In this document: one piece after another, positions 54,383 to 63,702 of the stretch | Layout of the letters: each line of letters opens with the position of its first letter | Position numbering within the stretch: the first letter of the stretch is position 1 | Assembly (NCBI RefSeq): GCF_005116575.1 | Contig: NZ_SWCN01000023.1 | Span: forward strand, 1-64,000 | Origin: Desulforhopalus sp. IMCC35007 | GTDB taxonomy: Bacteria > Desulfobacterota > Desulfobulbia > Desulfobulbales > Desulfocapsaceae | Length of the DNA stretch: 64,000 nucleotides | Direction of reading: 5' to 3' | Notes under the pieces: generated by a model | Database searches by the model: none | The model's input: only the letters and a program-made list of their open reading frames with translations | What the model was told of the DNA's origin: nothing | Translations under genes and position numbers: made by a program

Positions 54383-55551
54383 GCTGAGCCATTTTTTTCC
54401 GCACCGGCGATCATTACGAAAGCGAAAAGAGACAGGAGTAACACCGTTACCCCAGTCACATGATATGCAGCAGCAATCCCCCACTGATCCATAATCCCCC
54501 CCGCTAAAACCGCCCCTGTAAATACTCCCCCGCTCATTGCGAAACCAAACATGCCCATCATGGTTCCATGACCATAGTGCGCTTTTGCTTCAAGTGAGGC
54601 GTAACCACCAAGTACCGCCCAGATAGCAGCCTCCACGCACCCAAGCAGCAGGTAGACAACTGCCATGAATGTCACTGTCGTGAAAAAAGGAATACAATAC
54701 ACAACGGCTGATAGAACCAAACTGGAAGAGATAAGAATCTTACGCTTACTGTACTTGTCCGCAAGCTTTCCAAAAGGCACCTGCAAAAGGGCATTGACAA
54801 GGGTCCGGCAGGCAATGACAAAGCCAATCTGCAAGCCTGTCACCCCCGGCCACTCGGACATCAGCAGTGGAACAAAAGCCATACTCGGTACCATAATGAT
54901 CATAGTTGAATAGCGGGCGATTAATATTCCTACGGTTTTTCTGTTATGGACCATCTCCACAAGGCTTTTTAGAAAATTTCCTTCTGTTGCCACCTCACCT
55001 GCAGGCCTTCGTGGCATATACAAGATAACCAGCATCAACGCCACCAGACTCAGGCTTGCCATAGTATAAAATACCGACGCCAGCCCCCAGATATCGGACA
55101 ATATTCCACCAATGACAGGCCCACAGCCAATGCCGCAAAAAATCGCCACATTGAGATAGCTCATGTATCTAGATTCCTGCCCTATTGGTGCAAGCAGACT
55201 CATGTAGGCCATACCTATGGGGACAATCATAGCCGACCCAACACCATGAAAAGCACGAATCACAACAAGATGACTCACGTCTTTTGCCATGGGAATAAGG
55301 AGTCCGACGAGACCGTAGATCAACAAACCTGCCATGAGAAAACCTTTTCTCCCCCATCTGTCTGAAAGATTCCCCACCACAGGTTGCAAAAGTCCGCGAG
55401 TCACTGAAAATGCGGCGATAATCACCCCAAGGGCAAACCCTCCAGCCCCAAGGTCCCTGGCAAAAATTGGCATAACCGGGACAATAATGCCTATCCCAAG
55501 AAGGGCTATAAAGACGGAAAGCAGCAGGGTGATCAAGGTGTACTTTTGCAA
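54364..55551 (-). CDS. MFS multidrug-type exporter
   Basis: A 395-residue transporter with about 12 helices. It begins with LLSVFIALLGIGIIVPVMPIFARDLGAG and has the motif-A loop GNLSDRWGRKGFLMAG after helix 2, and a motif-C-like GCGPVIGGILSDIWG in helix 5. The latter pattern is typical of drug/H+ antiporters, so export of a small molecule is likely. The gene is a single unit. It resembles the other MFS gene of the window only in general fold. Confidence 0.9.
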   Translation of the reverse strand: MQKYTLITLLLSVFIALLGIGIIVPVMPIFARDLGAGGFALGVIIAAFSVTRGLLQPVVGNLSDRWGRKGFLMAGLLIYGLVGLLIPMAKDVSHLVVIRAFHGVGSAMIVPIGMAYMSLLAPIGQESRYMSYLNVAIFCGIGCGPVIGGILSDIWGLASVFYTMASLSLVALMLVILYMPRRPAGEVATEGNFLKSLVEMVHNRKTVGILIARYSTMIIMVPSMAFVPLLMSEWPGVTGLQIGFVIACRTLVNALLQVPFGKLADKYSKRKILISSSLVLSAVVYCIPFFTTVTFMAVVYLLLGCVEAAIWAVLGGYASLEAKAHYGHGTMMGMFGFAMSGGVFTGAVLAGGIMDQWGIAAAYHVTGVTVLLLSLFAFVMIAGAEKNGSAKESGT

Positions 55552-55812
55552 GTTCAGGGGTCCTGTAAAAAAAAGGGAGGTAATCCAGTACTCTCATTCT
55601 CGGTAAAGGTCTGGAGTAGTAATAAAATCTTATTTTTCGGCCAAGAATTCGGGTGAAAAAATCAGGAGATTCAATACGGTAACCTAATGCTGACCATCCG
55701 TTAAAAGTTGTGTCATAATACTGTTCATTACAAAAAAAACACAGTATGCTAGGTTACAATACATCTTATTTACAAATTAACGAATATTATACGCTTCAAG
55801 AGAACAGATCGA

Positions 55813-57885
55813 ATGGGTTTTCACCTTAAACAAAGTAGCCGCTTCATCTTTATTCCAGTACTCTTTTTCATAGTCTTCATCGTTGTCTCAGCGCTCTACA
55901 TTCAATACCAGAACCGGGTAGTGGGCAAGCAATTTGCCAACCACGCCGCCATAATCTCGGATGATATCTGGGCGTTAGACAGTGCCGGGGCAAGTATCTA
56001 CCTCAGGCTTGCCATGAAAGCCGACCATTACAAAAGTCTGAACGTCTCCATTCCGGGAATGGAAAATTTTATTTCGTTGCAGCAGGGCAAACTCACTGGA
56101 ATTTCGTACCTCCTTCACGAGGCAGGCCTGATCGGCACAAAACAGCTGTCCCAGGAGATTTTCAGTAAAGGCGAACAGATAGGTACGTTAAGCGGGGTCA
56201 AATATGTACGTATCATCTTTCCCCTGATCAACATCCTCATTGTACTCCTCCTTGTTCTTTTGACCATCAGCTTCATCATGTTTCTGATTCAAAGCCGCCG
56301 TCACCTCGAAGAGGAGGTAGAAATACGAACCAGAAAATTACGCAGCAGTGAGCAGCGTTTCCACGACCTTGTTAATTTTCTACCGGAAATTGTTCTGGAA
56401 ACAGGCATGGACGGTAACATAACCTATGCCAATCAAGCGGCCAAAAATCGCCTTGACCCCGAACTCACCTCAGGAAAAGCACAGAGTTTTCTCGATTATA
56501 TTGTTGAAAATGATCGAAACGATGCAGAGAATAACTTTTATACCTCTCTCAAAGGCGAACCAATAGAACTCCAGGAATACTCGGTTATAGGCTATGGCAA
56601 CATTCCCTTTCCCGTGCTGTTAAAAATTGCCCCGCTTTATACAAACGACATGAGCGTTGGCGGTGCCCGAATGATCGCCATTGATATCAGTTCAAGACGC
56701 CGGCTTGAAGAACAGCTCCTCCGTGACCAGAAGATGAAGGCCATTGGCCTTATGGCAGGCGGGGTCGCCCATGACCTCAACAATATTTTATCCGGAATTA
56801 TCAGTTACCCCGATCTGCTCCTGTTAAATATGTCTGAAAAGGACAAACTCTACAAGCCACTGCAATCTATTCGCAGATCAGGCCTAGATGCTGCTGAAGT
56901 CGTTTCCGACCTTCTCACCGTTGCGCGTGGCGTAGCAGCCAGTACAGAGATTACCAGTCTAAACGATCTCATTGCAATATACCTTGAAAGCGCCGATTTT
57001 CGCGAGCTCATCTCCCAGCATCCCGATGTACAGATCGAAACCCGCCTTGACCCTGCCCTGCGAAACGTCAAATGTGCTCCCATCCAAGTTCGTAAATGCC
57101 TCATGAATATCATCAACAATGGTATAGAATCTATCAGCGGTAGGGGTATGGTTACCATCTCCACGATTAATGAACACTGTTTTCCTCCGCTCAATGAAGA
57201 GGCAAAAGATACCACCGTCAAAAGAAATGCTTCTCTGCAAAAACAGAACTTTTCAAAAATCATCATCAGAGACACGGGAAAAGGGATTAATGATGAAGAG
57301 ATGCGGCACATCTTTGAGCCTTTTTACTCAACGAAAGTTTTAGGAAGAAGTGGAACGGGTCTCGGCCTCACCATTGTCTGGAATACAATGCGAGAGCATG
57401 GAGGCACAGTACATGTGACAAGCAGCAGCAGCGGAACAACTTTTGAACTTTTTTTCCCAAGCATCAACGGTAAAATCAACCATCTGCCCAAAAAGGATAA
57501 CTGGCAGGACTACATAGGTACAGGTCAAAGGATTCTTGTGGTTGATGATGAGCCAAGACAGCTGGAAATTCTTACCGGTTTACTGGCGTCACTGAATTAT
57601 GCGACCGTCGCTGTTTCCTCCGGAGAAGAAGCCGAACAATTTCTCAGGCAAAACTGTGTTGATCTGGTGGTACTCGATATGATTATGTCACCTGGTCAAA
57701 ATGGACGCACAACCTATGAAAATATTCTCAAAATTCATCCGAAACAAAAAGCTGTCATCGCCAGCGGTTTTGCAAAAGACGACGACGTTAAGGCCACTCT
57801 TGCCATGGGAGCGAGCTATTTTATTGCCAAACCATATACAATTGAACAAATCGGCAGGGCAATATACAAAACCCTTAACTCATAA
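55813..57885 (+). CDS. hybrid histidine kinase (PAS, HisKA/HATPase, receiver)
   Basis: A 690-residue sensor. Two membrane helices (about 11-31 and 137-160) frame a small periplasmic part of about 105 residues. Then comes a PAS domain (180-300), a HisKA histidine in GVAHDLNNILSGIISY near 319, and an HATPase with DTGKGI and RSGTGLGLTIVW. A receiver follows from about 572: ILVVDDEPRQLE and the phospho-acceptor in LVVLDMIMSPGQNG. No DNA-binding partner lies beside it, so output must go through another protein. The next gene, a periplasmic binding protein 48 bases downstream, may supply its input. Confidence 0.92.
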   Translation: MGFHLKQSSRFIFIPVLFFIVFIVVSALYIQYQNRVVGKQFANHAAIISDDIWALDSAGASIYLRLAMKADHYKSLNVSIPGMENFISLQQGKLTGISYLLHEAGLIGTKQLSQEIFSKGEQIGTLSGVKYVRIIFPLINILIVLLLVLLTISFIMFLIQSRRHLEEEVEIRTRKLRSSEQRFHDLVNFLPEIVLETGMDGNITYANQAAKNRLDPELTSGKAQSFLDYIVENDRNDAENNFYTSLKGEPIELQEYSVIGYGNIPFPVLLKIAPLYTNDMSVGGARMIAIDISSRRRLEEQLLRDQKMKAIGLMAGGVAHDLNNILSGIISYPDLLLLNMSEKDKLYKPLQSIRRSGLDAAEVVSDLLTVARGVAASTEITSLNDLIAIYLESADFRELISQHPDVQIETRLDPALRNVKCAPIQVRKCLMNIINNGIESISGRGMVTISTINEHCFPPLNEEAKDTTVKRNASLQKQNFSKIIIRDTGKGINDEEMRHIFEPFYSTKVLGRSGTGLGLTIVWNTMREHGGTVHVTSSSSGTTFELFFPSINGKINHLPKKDNWQDYIGTGQRILVVDDEPRQLEILTGLLASLNYATVAVSSGEEAEQFLRQNCVDLVVLDMIMSPGQNGRTTYENILKIHPKQKAVIASGFAKDDDVKATLAMGASYFIAKPYTIEQIGRAIYKTLNS

Positions 57886-57933
57886 ATATTATTTTTTTAC
57901 TCACCAAATATTTTTGCTTTTAAAGGATAAGTC

Positions 57934-58812
57934 ATGCAGCTCCTCAAATCGCCGCTTTATTTATTGCTTGCTTTCTTATTTTGCACCTCAAGCCAGTCAT
58001 TCAGCCAGGCACAAGATAGTATCACCTGGATGGAAGCCGTAGCCCCGCCTTTTTTTATCCACAAAGGCCCCCTTAAGGGACAGGGATATGAAGACCTCAT
58101 CACTGAAATCATCACCCAGAACCTCCCCCAGTATGAGCACAGACATATGATCGCCAACATCTCCAGGCATTACCAACAATGGAAGCAGGGAGAAAAGTCC
58201 TGTGCACTTGCCATGTACAAGACACCCGAAAGAGAAGAGTTTGCCTATTTTTCCATCCCCAGTGTCTTTACCCTGCCCATTGTACTCATCATTACAAAAG
58301 ACAGTTTTGAAAGGTTTGGAGGCGATAAAAATGTCAGTCTGCAAAACGTGCTGGAAAGTGACTCCTATATTGTCGGCAGATCGAAAAACAGGTCCTACGG
58401 AATCGTTTTTGATGAACTGTTAAACACCTATGGTAACGATCAGAACATATACAGCTTTGAGGGAGGGGAACTCTCCTTAAATCTTTTTAAGATGCTCATG
58501 GCAGGACGCATTGATGCGCTTCCGGCCCTTCCCGAAGAGGCCATGTATCTTGCTGAAACTCTTGGTTTCAAAGAGCAGATCATGACACTTAGCGTCGTAG
58601 AAAATCAGCAGAATAATGATGCTTCTATTACCTACGTGGCGTGTTCAAAAAACGATTGGGGTAAAAGAGTCATCGACGATATCAATACAGTGCTTGTTGA
58701 GCTCCGACCAGCGACGGCATACAGAGCAGCCTACGAACGTTGGCTCGACCCTAGCAGTATCAATGACTACAGACAACTCTATCAGGATGTTTTTCTGACT
58801 ATTACTAAGTAA
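57934..58812 (+). CDS. periplasmic type-3 solute-binding-like protein
   Basis: A 292-residue exported protein. The signal peptide is LLALFLFCTSSQSFSQA-like (given from residue 10 as LLLAFLFCTSSQSFSQA) and the mature part has ITWMEAVAPPFFIHKGPLKGQGYEDLI in the binding-protein opening, and LKMLMAGRIDALPALPEEAM later. It resembles the TIGR02285 type of binding-protein-fold proteins. No ABC transporter genes are next to it, so it more likely senses than transports. AAAGGA lies just before the ATG. The upstream hybrid kinase is the probable partner. Confidence 0.82.
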   Translation: MQLLKSPLYLLLAFLFCTSSQSFSQAQDSITWMEAVAPPFFIHKGPLKGQGYEDLITEIITQNLPQYEHRHMIANISRHYQQWKQGEKSCALAMYKTPEREEFAYFSIPSVFTLPIVLIITKDSFERFGGDKNVSLQNVLESDSYIVGRSKNRSYGIVFDELLNTYGNDQNIYSFEGGELSLNLFKMLMAGRIDALPALPEEAMYLAETLGFKEQIMTLSVVENQQNNDASITYVACSKNDWGKRVIDDINTVLVELRPATAYRAAYERWLDPSSINDYRQLYQDVFLTITK

Positions 58813-58857
58813 TTACCAAAGGATAATACCCTTTATTTCCAACTTAAAAGGATTCCT

Positions 58858-59850
58858 ATGCACATTAAACTCCAGTCTCCCCTCGACATGCACCTTCACC
58901 TCCGCGAAGGCGTAATGCTGCAAAATGTGACACCTTTTACCGCAGCAGTCTTTGCAGGTGCCGTTGTCATGCCCAATCTGGTTGATCCAGTCGACTCCCT
59001 TGAAAAAGTTCGGGCTTACAGAAAAAAAATAAAAGAGTGTGAGAATACTGAAAATTTTGCACCTTACATGACCCTGTTTTTCAAGCAATATTCCCGTCAG
59101 CAACTGCTCGATGCTAAAAATGAGATCATAGGGATTAAGCTCTACCCTGCGGGGATCACGACTCAAAGTGAGAACGGTGTCAGTGATATCTCAGCCATCA
59201 ATGAAACCCTTGGATATATGGAAGAACTTGGAATCCCCCTGCTTGTGCATGGGGAGACGGGCGGGTTTGTCATGGACAGGGAAAAAGAATTCCTCGGGGC
59301 CTACCAGCAATTCGCAGAGAACTTTCCCAACTTACATATCATCATGGAACACATCACCACAGCCGATGCAGTGACCATCGTTGATCACTATGAAAATGTC
59401 TCAGCCACAGTCACTTTACACCATCTCCTGATCACCTTGGATGATGTCGCCGGCGGCCTTTTGGAACCTGATCTTTTCTGTAAACCAATAGCAAAAACAC
59501 CAAAGGATAGAGCCGCCCTTCAGGATGCTGTTTTTTCAGGACATCCGAGAATTATGTTCGGCTCTGACTCCGCACCCCACCCGCGACATAAAAAAGAATG
59601 CTGCGGTTGTGCGGCCGGTATCTTCTCTGCCCCGGTCGCCCTGCCGATGCTCGCCCAGCTTTTTGATGATGCAGGCAAGCTTGATTTACTTCAGAACTTT
59701 GTGAGTGGAATTGCCTGCAGCCGCTACGGCATAACACCACTTCAAAAGACAATCACCTTAGAAAAAAAGCCCTGGCTGGTACCAGAGCTCTATCATGATC
59801 TTAAACCATTTGCAGCAGGCCAGAGGCTCTCCTGGTCCCAGGTCATATAA
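58858..59850 (+). CDS. pyrC: dihydroorotase (PyrC)
   Basis: A 330-residue class II dihydroorotase, which closes carbamoyl-aspartate to dihydroorotate in pyrimidine synthesis. It has the metal-binding DMHLHLRE near 10-17, a carboxylated-lysine site in IGIKLYPAGITT, VHGE near 130, MEHITTADAV and the GSDSAPHPR aspartate. The length is typical. AAGGA precedes the ATG, and the gene ends three bases before the convergent rlmB stop, with no terminator seen. Confidence 0.95.
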   Translation: MHIKLQSPLDMHLHLREGVMLQNVTPFTAAVFAGAVVMPNLVDPVDSLEKVRAYRKKIKECENTENFAPYMTLFFKQYSRQQLLDAKNEIIGIKLYPAGITTQSENGVSDISAINETLGYMEELGIPLLVHGETGGFVMDREKEFLGAYQQFAENFPNLHIIMEHITTADAVTIVDHYENVSATVTLHHLLITLDDVAGGLLEPDLFCKPIAKTPKDRAALQDAVFSGHPRIMFGSDSAPHPRHKKECCGCAAGIFSAPVALPMLAQLFDDAGKLDLLQNFVSGIACSRYGITPLQKTITLEKKPWLVPELYHDLKPFAAGQRLSWSQVI

Positions 59851-59852
59851 TC

Positions 59853-60671
59853 TTACACTTTTGTGGACATCAGACTTTGCCGTTGGGTTTCAAAGAGAAT
59901 CACACCGGCGGCAACCGAACTGTTGAGGGAATCGAGATCACCTTCCATGGGAATTGAAATCAGATAATCACACTCTTTTTTTACCAGAGGCCGAATTCCT
60001 TTACCCTCACTGCCCACAATAAGGCAAGCGGGTACAGAAAGATCGACAGTATACAGAGAGTGTGCGTCCGCATCCTTTACGGCACCAAACACCCAGAAAC
60101 CGATTTCCTTAAGCTCCTGCAGGGCACGACTGAGATTTGTAACCTGACAGATATCAATATGGGACATTGCTCCTGCCGAGGATTTTGCAGCCGTTCCTCC
60201 AAGGGGCGCTGATCTCTCTCGTGTAATAATGACCCCCGCCGCACCTGAGGCAAGAGCCGAACGAATAATCGCCCCGACATTATGCGGGTCCTGAAGAGAG
60301 TCAAGGACCATCAGCCGTGTGGGTATTTTTTGGGCAAGCCGTTCAAGCATCTTTTCTTTGAGATCGTCAAAGTCGAGCAGTGGGGTCTCTGTAAGCCTGG
60401 CGACGACCCCCTGGTGGCGGATCTGGGCACTCCCCTCACCTGTCAGCTTGAGGGTGTCGACAAAGGTCAGTTTTATTCCACCACTTCTGGCCAGAGTCAC
60501 AATCTCCTCAATTTTGCTGCCGCGCTTATCTTTTTGCAGTATTATTTCAGTAAAGCGTCCCGGTTCCTGGGCCAGCGCTTCAACAACGGGGTGAATACCC
60601 CAGAGCATATCGTCGCTGAAACGAATTCTTTTTTCGCCGGAAGGTTTATTACCTTCAAATGACTTTCTCAT
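59853..60671 (-). CDS. rlmB: 23S rRNA (guanosine-2'-O-)-methyltransferase, RlmB type
   Basis: A 272-residue SpoU (SPOUT) methyltransferase. The N-terminal substrate-binding part has WGIHPVVEALAQEP, and the SPOUT core has LDSLQDPHNVGAIIRSALASGAAGVI (motif 1, here in parts DPHNVGAIIRSA), VGSEGKGIRPLV (motif 2) and IPMEGDLDSLNSSVAAGV (motif 3), the knot that binds SAM. It most likely methylates a guanosine in 23S rRNA, though TrmH-like alternatives exist. It overlaps the gmk stop by one base (TAATG). It ends the pal to rlmB run. Confidence 0.92.
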   Translation of the reverse strand: MRKSFEGNKPSGEKRIRFSDDMLWGIHPVVEALAQEPGRFTEIILQKDKRGSKIEEIVTLARSGGIKLTFVDTLKLTGEGSAQIRHQGVVARLTETPLLDFDDLKEKMLERLAQKIPTRLMVLDSLQDPHNVGAIIRSALASGAAGVIITRERSAPLGGTAAKSSAGAMSHIDICQVTNLSRALQELKEIGFWVFGAVKDADAHSLYTVDLSVPACLIVGSEGKGIRPLVKKECDYLISIPMEGDLDSLNSSVAAGVILFETQRQSLMSTKV

Positions 60672-61282
60672 TATTGCAACACCTTTTCAATGGGGTCACC
60701 GGATGGCAACCTGTGTGATTTAGCCCTTTCAGCCAAAATTATCGACGAGAGGAGATGAGTTGCCTCACTGATCTCAATGTTTACAATGATATAGTCATAT
60801 TTATCCATTGACTCAAGTTCCGTTCGTGCATTGCGCAACCGAACCTGAATTTTACTTTCATCCTCTGTTGCACGCCCTCTCAGACGTCTTTCCAGTTCCG
60901 TTAAACTCGGTGGTGAAATGAACACAAAAGCCGCATCAAATCCGGGAATATCACGTAAAATTGAAGCCCCCTGCACGTCTATATCCAGTACCACATCATA
61001 ACCGTTTGCCAGCTGTTCAGTGATGGAAGCATGGCTCGTGCCATAGAGATTGCCATGGACGTCTGCATATTCCAGAAATTTCCCCTCAGCTATCATCTTC
61101 TCAAAGGTTTCTCTTGAAACAAAATGATAATCAACCCCATCAACTTCACCATTTCGGGGGACTCTGGTGGTATGGGAAACAGAGAACTTCATTTTGGCAA
61201 TACCGGACATCACGCCTTTAAGCAGTGTTGTCTTTCCAGCGCCTGAAGGCGCAGAAATCACGAATAGCCGCCCGCGGTTCAT
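60671..61282 (-). CDS. gmk: guanylate kinase
   Basis: A 203-residue enzyme phosphorylating GMP to GDP. The P-loop is VISAPSGAGKTTLLKG, and the GMP-binding region has SHTTRVPRNGEVDGVDYHFV and YADVHGNLYGTS. The length is standard. Its ATG overlaps the remA stop (ATGA), and rlmB follows with a one-base overlap. The yicC-remA-gmk order is a common arrangement in many bacteria. Confidence 0.96.
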   Translation of the reverse strand: MNRGRLFVISAPSGAGKTTLLKGVMSGIAKMKFSVSHTTRVPRNGEVDGVDYHFVSRETFEKMIAEGKFLEYADVHGNLYGTSHASITEQLANGYDVVLDIDVQGASILRDIPGFDAAFVFISPPSLTELERRLRGRATEDESKIQVRLRNARTELESMDKYDYIIVNIEISEATHLLSSIILAERAKSHRLPSGDPIEKVLQ

Positions 61283-61578
61283 ACCGACTCCTTATTTGTC
61301 GTTTTCACAAGGTTTTGGTATTCCGCCAATTGATACCCTGGCTGTAGAGCCTGCATACGCTGACTGATGGTATCCGGTTGAACCGATGACAAAACGATGT
61401 GGTTGGAGTCCATCACCAGAATGGACCTGGTCCTGCGGCCTTCGGTTACATCCACCAGCCGGCCTTCTTTTTTAGCGGACTCTTTGAGCTTTCTCGCCGG
61501 GGATGATCCAGTATTCACAACGGCAATTACCCGTTCAACCATGACGGTATTTCCAAATCCAACGTTTAATAGTTGCAT
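61279..61578 (-). CDS. RemA/DUF370 family protein
   Basis: A 99-residue protein of the DUF370 family: LLNVGFGNTVMVERVIAVVN at the N-terminus, then SSPARKLKESAK and TEGRRTRSILVMDSNHIVLSS. In Bacillus, RemA is a DNA-binding regulator of biofilm genes. Whether Gram-negative members do the same is not known. It sits between yicC and gmk with an overlap to the latter. Confidence 0.93.
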   Translation of the reverse strand: MQLLNVGFGNTVMVERVIAVVNTGSSPARKLKESAKKEGRLVDVTEGRRTRSILVMDSNHIVLSSVQPDTISQRMQALQPGYQLAEYQNLVKTTNKESV

Positions 61579-61635
61579 AGCTCTCTCTTCATATCATCAT
61601 TTAAGCTGCAGGATGGTAGCCTGGCCCCTTAAATG

Positions 61636-62517
61636 CTATTCTATATTCTGTACCTGCTCCCGCATCTTCTCAAGTTCACTTTTAAGATCAACCGTGTGAT
61701 GAGCGATGCCCGCATCATTTATCTTTGAAGCAAGCGTATTCACTTCTCTTAAAAACTCCTGGATCAGAAAATCGAGTTTTCTGCCTACGCCTCCATTTTC
61801 CCCTAAAAAACTATTAAACTGGCTGATATGGCAGCGCAGGCGGACAATCTCTTCGGTGACATCTGTTTTATCGGCGAGAATGGCGATTTCCTGGGCGAGC
61901 CGTAGAGGATCAAGCTGAACATTACCAAGGAGCTTCTCAAGCCGTTCTCCAAGATTTTTCTGACGATCCTGCAACAACAGCGGGATATTTCTTTCAATTG
62001 TATCAATGGTTACTGTAAAGGTGTCAAGTCGGGCCTGCAGATCCCTGCAAAGGGCATCTCCCTCCTGAAGCTGCATCTCAGAACACTGTTCAAGTGCCAT
62101 ATCGACAACGTTATCGATAAGAGGCCAGACAAGATCAAGATTCTCATCCCGCTGTTCTCTGGTAATAACCTCAGGATACAATGCCAGGGTCTTTGCGGTC
62201 ACCTCAAGGGGGACATTGAAATCCTCTGCAAGCTGTTTCAGAGCGGTATGATACCCTGCCGCCAGCTCCTTATTGATCTTTACTTCCTGAAGATCTGAAA
62301 AATCACCGCTTACCGAGAGGAAAAGATCTACCCGACCACGCACATGAAATGTTGAAACCTTTTTACGAATCTTCTCCTCAAGGGCGTTATACCCACGGGG
62401 CAATTTCATTTTCAAATCAAGATATCTGTTATTGACACAGCGCACTTCAGCGAGCCAGACCCGGCCTTCACTTTCAACTTCTGCCCGGCCAAAACCGGTC
62501 ATACTTTTTACCGTCAT
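61636..62517 (-). CDS. yicC: YicC-family endoribonuclease
   Basis: A 293-residue protein of the YicC type: SMTGFGRAEVESEGRVW at the N-terminus, EVRCVNNRYLDLKMKLP, the GRVDLFLSVSG block, and near the end GGVGRKLDFLIQEFLREVNTLASK. YicC of E. coli degrades the small RNA RyhB and has endoribonuclease activity. The start at 62517 (MTVKSMTG) has AAAGGGG seven bases upstream; the open frame runs 24 codons further but without support. It is the third gene of a run after ompH. Confidence 0.93.
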   Translation of the reverse strand: MTVKSMTGFGRAEVESEGRVWLAEVRCVNNRYLDLKMKLPRGYNALEEKIRKKVSTFHVRGRVDLFLSVSGDFSDLQEVKINKELAAGYHTALKQLAEDFNVPLEVTAKTLALYPEVITREQRDENLDLVWPLIDNVVDMALEQCSEMQLQEGDALCRDLQARLDTFTVTIDTIERNIPLLLQDRQKNLGERLEKLLGNVQLDPLRLAQEIAILADKTDVTEEIVRLRCHISQFNSFLGENGGVGRKLDFLIQEFLREVNTLASKINDAGIAHHTVDLKSELEKMREQVQNIE

Positions 62518-62621
62518 AGTACAGCCCCTTTGTTGTTCCTCCAAAAAACAAAACGATGTAGAAGGTTCCGCCCCTCTACACCGTTTCATACTACAGCCTG
62601 ATGGTGATGTTATACTTTAAG

Positions 62622-63149
62622 CTATTGGGCAGACATTGCTTTATCCAACAGTTTTACGATGGTCTCAGTTATGTCTACAGCCTTGTCAAAGTATATAACT
62701 CCATTTTTGGAGTCTAAAATCATCATGTATCCCTGATCTTTACCGTACTTTTCTACGACCTGTTCCAAAGATTTGAGAATTGGCTCCAGTTCTTTATCCT
62801 GCAACTGTTTCATTTCAAAACGAGCGTCCTCAGTTTTCGCCTGTAACTCACGTCCGTTTTTCTGAAACTCGCGAACTTTTTCAGCTTTTTTCTCTTCACT
62901 CCAGGCAGAACTCTTCTTTTTGATTTCTTCCTGTAGGTTTTTCAGATCAGCCTCTTCCTCCTTAAAAGAAGATTGCAGACCTTTCATTTTCACGTCGAAT
63001 CTTTCCTTTGCAGCCTTTCCAGCTTTACATTCAACGATTATTTTCTGGACGTTCATCACCCCCAGTTTAAGGTCTGCAGCCATAGAACCATGAGCGCCCA
63101 TAAGTACCAGGGTCGCGATCATAGCTATTTGAATAAATTTTCTAATCAC
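62622..63149 (-). CDS. OmpH/Skp-family periplasmic chaperone
   Basis: A 175-residue secreted protein. The signal peptide (FIQIAMIATLVLMGAHGSMA) is followed by LKLGVMNVQKIIVECKAGK and then a long charged coiled coil (about 55-125) with EEADLKNLQEEIKKKSSA and RELQAKTEDARFEMKQLQ. This is the tentacle of Skp-like trimeric holdases for unfolded outer-membrane proteins. It starts about 37 bases after pal, so is probably cotranscribed with it. Confidence 0.9.
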   Translation of the reverse strand: MIRKFIQIAMIATLVLMGAHGSMAADLKLGVMNVQKIIVECKAGKAAKERFDVKMKGLQSSFKEEEADLKNLQEEIKKKSSAWSEEKKAEKVREFQKNGRELQAKTEDARFEMKQLQDKELEPILKSLEQVVEKYGKDQGYMMILDSKNGVIYFDKAVDITETIVKLLDKAMSAQ

Positions 63150-63186
63150 GATACGTCTCCAGAGATTTTTTCAGCTTCTTGCAGAA

Positions 63187-63702
63187 CTACTCAACTACAA
63201 CAAAATCGTCTCTTCTGTTTTGAGCCCATGACAGTTCATCATGACCATGGAGAAGCATTCTTTCTTCACCGTAGCTCACGGTGCTCAGTTTTGCTTCATC
63301 AATGCCGAGATTAAGAAGATATTTTTTGCCAGCGAGTGCTCTTCTCTCACCAAGCGCCATATTATACTCGTTGGTACCCCGAGCGTCACAGTTTCCTTCA
63401 ATCCGGATAGACAAGTCAGGATTGCTCTTCATAAAGGCAGCATTTACTTCAATTCTTGGCACCTGATCACTCTTAATATCTGAGGAATCATAGTTAAAAT
63501 ATACAGGCAGCATACCTTCAGAAGTACGTCCCTCACTGATACCGCGAGGTGTACTGTCCAAAGACTCAGTTGCACCCATCGCTTCACCGGTATCAACAGT
63601 TTTCATTGCCTCGTCGGTTTTGCTTTTTGAGCCACAACCACTAAGAGACAGAATAGAAACACACAAAAGTGCAGGCAACAAAGTTTTTACATTTGCAATC
63701 AT
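63187..63702 (-). CDS. pal: peptidoglycan-associated lipoprotein (Pal/OmpA-like)
   Basis: A 171-residue lipoprotein. The signal ends in a lipobox (LSLSGC), then a linker leads to an OmpA-like domain: NPDLSIRIEGNCDARGTNEYN carries the diaminopimelate-binding residues (written here as IEGNCDARGTNEYN), then GERRALAGKKYLLNLGI and VSYGEERM. It anchors the outer membrane to peptidoglycan, usually with TolB. The start at 63702 (MIANV) has GGAGG upstream; five more codons are open but not needed. tolB would be expected upstream, outside the window. Confidence 0.93.
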   Translation of the reverse strand: MIANVKTLLPALLCVSILSLSGCGSKSKTDEAMKTVDTGEAMGATESLDSTPRGISEGRTSEGMLPVYFNYDSSDIKSDQVPRIEVNAAFMKSNPDLSIRIEGNCDARGTNEYNMALGERRALAGKKYLLNLGIDEAKLSTVSYGEERMLLHGHDELSWAQNRRDDFVVVE

